A DNA stretch of 35,329 nucleotides, taken from positions 1 to 35,329 of the forward strand of contig JBKPEA010000070.1 in assembly GCA_046728175.1 (NCBI GenBank). Reading direction: 5' to 3'. The first letter of the stretch is position 1. Every line of letters begins with the position of its first letter. The DNA is from JAFAHS01 sp046728175. Its GTDB lineage: Bacteria > Desulfobacterota > Binatia > Binatales > Binataceae. The notes below the pieces were generated by a model that was given only the letters and a program-made list of their open reading frames with translations, did no database searches and was not told where the DNA came from. The position numbers and the translations under genes are program-made. Of this stretch, positions 32,901-35,329 are shown in pieces.

Positions 32901-35329
32901 GGGTTGAAACGACCTGATCCATCGCCGGTTTCGACGATAGGCAACGGGTGACTCGGTCGTCTGCGAAGACAGTTCGGTAACTACCTCGGCCGTAGCTCGA
33001 CGAATCGCATCGCGAGTGGCGCCGTTCGAATTAAAGGTGAGATCCAAATCGATGTTGCGAGAACGGACGATAGGAAGCTCCCTGGGAATCGTACCGCTAG
33101 GCCCGAACAGCAAGGCGCGCTCGGGGCGCAGCACTTCCTGTCCATCGGCGTTGAGGAGGCAGTTAGAGACCACGCCCACCTGTACGGGAGAACCGATATC
33201 GGCCGCGCCGAGTGCGCGGCCAAGAAAAAGCAAGCTGTAAAAACTCAGCGTCTTCGCCTGCTCGACAGCACTAGGATCCCTCGGGTCCGAGGGACGACAC
33301 AGCGACCACAGATGAACGATCGAGCGTGGCACCCGGGCGTTACGTTTGAGGTCATCGAGGAGGGTCGCAAAGTCCTCAGGATTTTGAGGGTCAAGCGTAT
33401 ATGAATCGTCCCCAAGCCTGCGATAAGTCGTTCCGACCGATACCCCAGTGCAGTGTTCTCCGCGGGTTCGCAGATACTCAATCAGACTGGCCCCGAGGCC
33501 GTACTGATCGCGAAAGATAAGCCACGAACCCGAGGTGCCCGAGGTCGTGGCGACTGGCAGCTCGGCCCGTTTCCATGCTTCGCGAAATAGCAAGTCGGGT
33601 GGTCGCGACTCCTGCGTCCCGACCGCCTGCTCTCCGGAAGGGCGATCCTCGTCGGGATCGATCCAGAACCGTTGGCGTTCGAACGGATAGTTGGGTAACC
33701 GTACCCTGCGCCTGTTCTCGTGCGCGTGAAACCGACGCCAATCGACCTTGTGACCCAGAGTCCAGAGCTGACCCAGGGCCCGCATGATCGCTTCGACCCC
33801 TACACTGGAGGTCTTCGCCGAACCCATCGACGCGATGACCTCGTGTGTAGAACTGAAGGCACTATGCTGGGCGATCAACGCTGATTGAGAACTTCCGGGC
33901 CCAACTTCTAGAATGGAGATGTTCGGGTCGCTAAGAATGCGACCGATGCCGGCGGCGAAACGCACTGGTTGCCGTAGCTGACGAGCCCAGTAAGCGGGGT
34001 CGGTCGCGTCCTGGTCGGTTATCCAATCGCCCGTAGCGCTTGACACATAAGGAATGCGCGGCCGCGAGAGTTCGAAGCGGCTTACAAACCTGGCGAATGG
34101 CTCCAGGATCGGATCCATCATAGCGGAGTGAAACGCATGAGAAACCCGCAGCCGGTGCCATTTGATAGATCGTGCTGATAACTCCTTTTCGAGGCGTTCC
34201 ACGCTGCTTACGGGACCGGACACGACACACTGATCCTCGGCATTCACAGCCGCGAGCGAGATTTCTGTGCCGGTCAGGGGCAGGATATCGCGCTCCGAGA
34301 CCATGACGGCGGTCATCGCACCGCGCGGCGCGCTTTGCATTAGCCGTCCGCGTTCCGCAACGATCTCCAGCGCCGACTCCAGAGAGAAGACTTCCGCAAG
34401 ACACGCTGCCGCAAATTCCCCGATACTATGGCCGATCATCATCTGCGGCTCGATGCCCCACGACCGCCACAGCATTCCGAGTGCGTACTCGATGGCGAAT
34501 AGAGCAGGCTGCGTGAATCGCGTCTGGTTGAGAGGAGAGGACTCGGGAGGCGAGCCATCAATCTCGGCAAATAAAATCGTTCGCAGATCGAGGCCGAGGT
34601 GCGGCTTCAGGAACCCGGCCGAAAGGTCGACTGCTCTGCGAAACTCGGCTTCCGACTCGTACAAGTCCCGTCCCATTCCCGCATACTGAGACCCTTGTCC
34701 CGGAAACACGAAGGCCACAGCGCGCTCTCGATCGGCGGCGACGTTGGACAGGCGGCGGATTGAATCCTGCGCGGTAAGCGCAGCTGCGGCGTCGTCCGTT
34801 TGCTTACAAACAAGCGCACGGCGGCAGGGGAATGCTCTTCGTCCGAGGTGGCAAGTGAAGGCTACGTCGGCGATGCTGGCGCAATCGTTGCGCAGATACT
34901 CGGCCAGGTTGCGGCTGGCAGCGTCCAGGGCAGATGGTGTTTTGGCCGAAACCGTCAAAAGCTGCCAGGCACGAGATTCCCCCGAGGGCGGGCGATCCGG
35001 AGCCTGTTCCAGGATTATGTGCGCGTTAGTACCTCCAATGCCGAGAGAGGTGACGCCGGCCCGTCGAGGAAGCTCTCCGGTCCTCTCCCAGGTACGCAGC
35101 GCCGTGTTGACGAAGAATGGACTGTTCGCAAAATCAATCAGCGGATTCGGCTTCGAAAAATTGAGGCTCGGTGGTAGTTGCCGATTCTCCAGCGCAAGCA
35201 CGGTCTTGATGAATCCCGCCACTCCCGCAGCGGCATCGAGATGTCCGATATTGGTCTTTACCGAGCCGATCGCACAGAAGCCGTGGTTGCTCGCAACCTT
35301 CTGAAAAACCCGACTCAGCGCTTCTACTT
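30000..35329 (-). CDS. Type I modular polyketide synthase, terminal module KS(partial)-AT-KR-DH-ACP-TE (5' end beyond window)
   Basis: About 1775 residues are visible and the frame stays open at the right edge. The C-terminal end of a ketosynthase is at 35329-35000 (active-site SVKTNIGH, then GIGGTNAHIILE). An acyltransferase follows (about 34715-33725) with GQGSQYAGMG, active-site GHSIGE and HAFH, the form usual for malonyl-CoA. The ketoreductase (about 32860-32280) has TGGLGGIG, VLMSSVSG and the Tyr in QVDYAAANAF; LAD in HAAGILADAP leans to B-type. A dehydratase hot-dog pair (about 32220-31370) has HPLLGRRVE, the His of AEHRLKNGTGLFP and the Asp of HPALLDMATG. The carrier protein Ser is in FFDAGGQSL (near 31007). 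The thioesterase (about 30830-30060) has GYSFGG, Asp in IDTF and His in GTHHD. It would add one malonyl unit, reduce and dehydrate it, and release the chain by hydrolysis or cyclisation. The product is unknown. Confidence 0.95.
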   Translation of the reverse strand, partial: VEALSRVFQKVASNHGFCAIGSVKTNIGHLDAAAGVAGFIKTVLALENRQLPPSLNFSKPNPLIDFANSPFFVNTALRTWERTGELPRRAGVTSLGIGGTNAHIILEQAPDRPPSGESRAWQLLTVSAKTPSALDAASRNLAEYLRNDCASIADVAFTCHLGRRAFPCRRALVCKQTDDAAAALTAQDSIRRLSNVAADRERAVAFVFPGQGSQYAGMGRDLYESEAEFRRAVDLSAGFLKPHLGLDLRTILFAEIDGSPPESSPLNQTRFTQPALFAIEYALGMLWRSWGIEPQMMIGHSIGEFAAACLAEVFSLESALEIVAERGRLMQSAPRGAMTAVMVSERDILPLTGTEISLAAVNAEDQCVVSGPVSSVERLEKELSARSIKWHRLRVSHAFHSAMMDPILEPFARFVSRFELSRPRIPYVSSATGDWITDQDATDPAYWARQLRQPVRFAAGIGRILSDPNISILEVGPGSSQSALIAQHSAFSSTHEVIASMGSAKTSSVGVEAIMRALGQLWTLGHKVDWRRFHAHENRRRVRLPNYPFERQRFWIDPDEDRPSGEQAVGTQESRPPDLLFREAWKRAELPVATTSGTSGSWLIFRDQYGLGASLIEYLRTRGEHCTGVSVGTTYRRLGDDSYTLDPQNPEDFATLLDDLKRNARVPRSIVHLWSLCRPSDPRDPSAVEQAKTLSFYSLLFLGRALGAADIGSPVQVGVVSNCLLNADGQEVLRPERALLFGPSGTIPRELPIVRSRNIDLDLTFNSNGATRDAIRRATAEVVTELSSQTTESPVAYRRNRRWIRSFQPAQPDRSRAIALREKGVYLITGGLGGIGLILAKSLAESVGARLALVSRRSLPEREAWDDWIREHGDSDRITGSIRSIREIESVGGEVLALSADVTDAAAMRRVAGEVADRFGPVNGIIHAAGILADAPILEKDRAACEMVLSPKLDGTLVLGSTFAKDELDFLVLMSSVSGLLTPAGQVDYAAANAFLDAYAASRESAGKTRVIAIQWPRWREVGLAAGSKNDHNDTHPLLGRRVEDNVSGTEFAKRLALDRDWILAEHRLKNGTGLFPATGYIEMVNAALGEQRQDRTISIRDFEILAPLAMAPNSERSVRLRLRKQPTGYAFEVLAEDPLSGEWTQTATGKIELDAVSQRPSRNLNSIRRRCRGETLTFDSSRQNANQGKHIQFGPRWRNLKWMRLNRTQGLALLELPSDFAVDLESYRIHPALLDMATGSAMFLIRGYSASNDLYVPISYEKITLYADLPTRCYSHARVRQKPSTSDPIVTFDIDILDDGGEQLIGITGFSLRRISDPSILGITTTRPHSNGLVAIAPGRKGSGTTLEQHRDSISPREGEQAFKRVLAGARGSNLVVFPSDFAALIEEGRHSQSQDAEVEAQEGSQPDEIESTLSRWWKEILGVQRVGPRDNFFDAGGQSLTGARLLAKIKKRYGVDLKLASLFEAPSIEKLAKLIRKAETTEPFSFIVPVRAGNAEPPLFLLHGVGGKVLGFHPLVKHLEVDRPVYGVEYSVHPSTPAKLRLEDLAEDYIREIRTIQPRGPYHFLGYSFGGLLAYEIARQLLAKGEPVAMLGMIDTFLMNGATRSDALSRVRHVLMSAGRLARRTLDGNSGMTYLREMVAMRIQDRIGRGRQRLYAILANRGRPIPKYLERPHDVNWFAANRYRPQPYPGTITLFRASMADAAIDELYGYLLGWDGLALGGVDVLEIPGTHHDVIREPNVRVLASKVAACLAEEAPALRARREPQEIEIAISE

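Overview
The window comes from a GC-rich, Gram-negative bacterium. It carries an RND efflux operon with a periplasmic adaptor, a lipoprotein-type cytochrome c, Fe-superoxide dismutase, a bacterial SRP RNA next to dnaX, and a modular type I polyketide synthase (PKS). Overlapping stop/start codons, frequent GTG/TTG starts and Rrf2-controlled assimilatory genes would suit a soil or environmental lineage in the broad proteobacterial, Desulfobacterota or Binatota range. That placement is inference; no rRNA or marker phylogeny is available here.

Layout. 1-4.5 kb: the first codons of a leftward reductase that looks like the nitrite/sulfite reductase family, a divergent Rrf2 regulator with an IscR-like operator between them, a lipase-like hydrolase, a short-chain dehydrogenase, Fe-SOD, a PuuD-type membrane protein and a convergent cytochrome c lipoprotein. 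4.5-7.4 kb (leftward): the replication/repair group ffs (SRP RNA)-dnaX-ybaB-recR, with the cytochrome c gene at its end. 7.7-11.8 kb (rightward): aguB and aguA, which turn agmatine into putrescine, then a BesD-like 2-oxoglutarate/Fe(II) oxygenase overlapping a short, divergent aspartase-like lyase. 11.9-16.0 kb: phosphoketolase, acetate kinase and a universal stress protein, i.e. a phosphoketolase-acetate shunt that gives ATP from sugar phosphates. 16.1-24.5 kb: a TetR regulator and an MdtABC-like efflux operon (one adaptor, two different RND pumps, coupled by 4-base ATGA overlaps).

24.5-30 kb: accessory, gene-poor DNA. It holds a Crp/Fnr regulator, an AT-rich stretch, a small cupin, a UDP-galactopyranose-mutase-like flavoprotein with a forced TTG start, an excisionase-type small DNA-binding protein and several intergenic inverted repeats. 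30-35.3 kb (leftward): the last module of a PKS, running off the right edge, with domains KS(partial)-AT-KR-DH-ACP-TE. The DH sits after the KR, not before it.

The most unusual parts are the translationally overlapping oxygenase/lyase pair (both show departures from, or distinctive versions of, the family active sites), the PKS module order, the separate PuuD membrane and cytochrome parts, and a dispersed-repeat-like insertion inside the dnaX linker.
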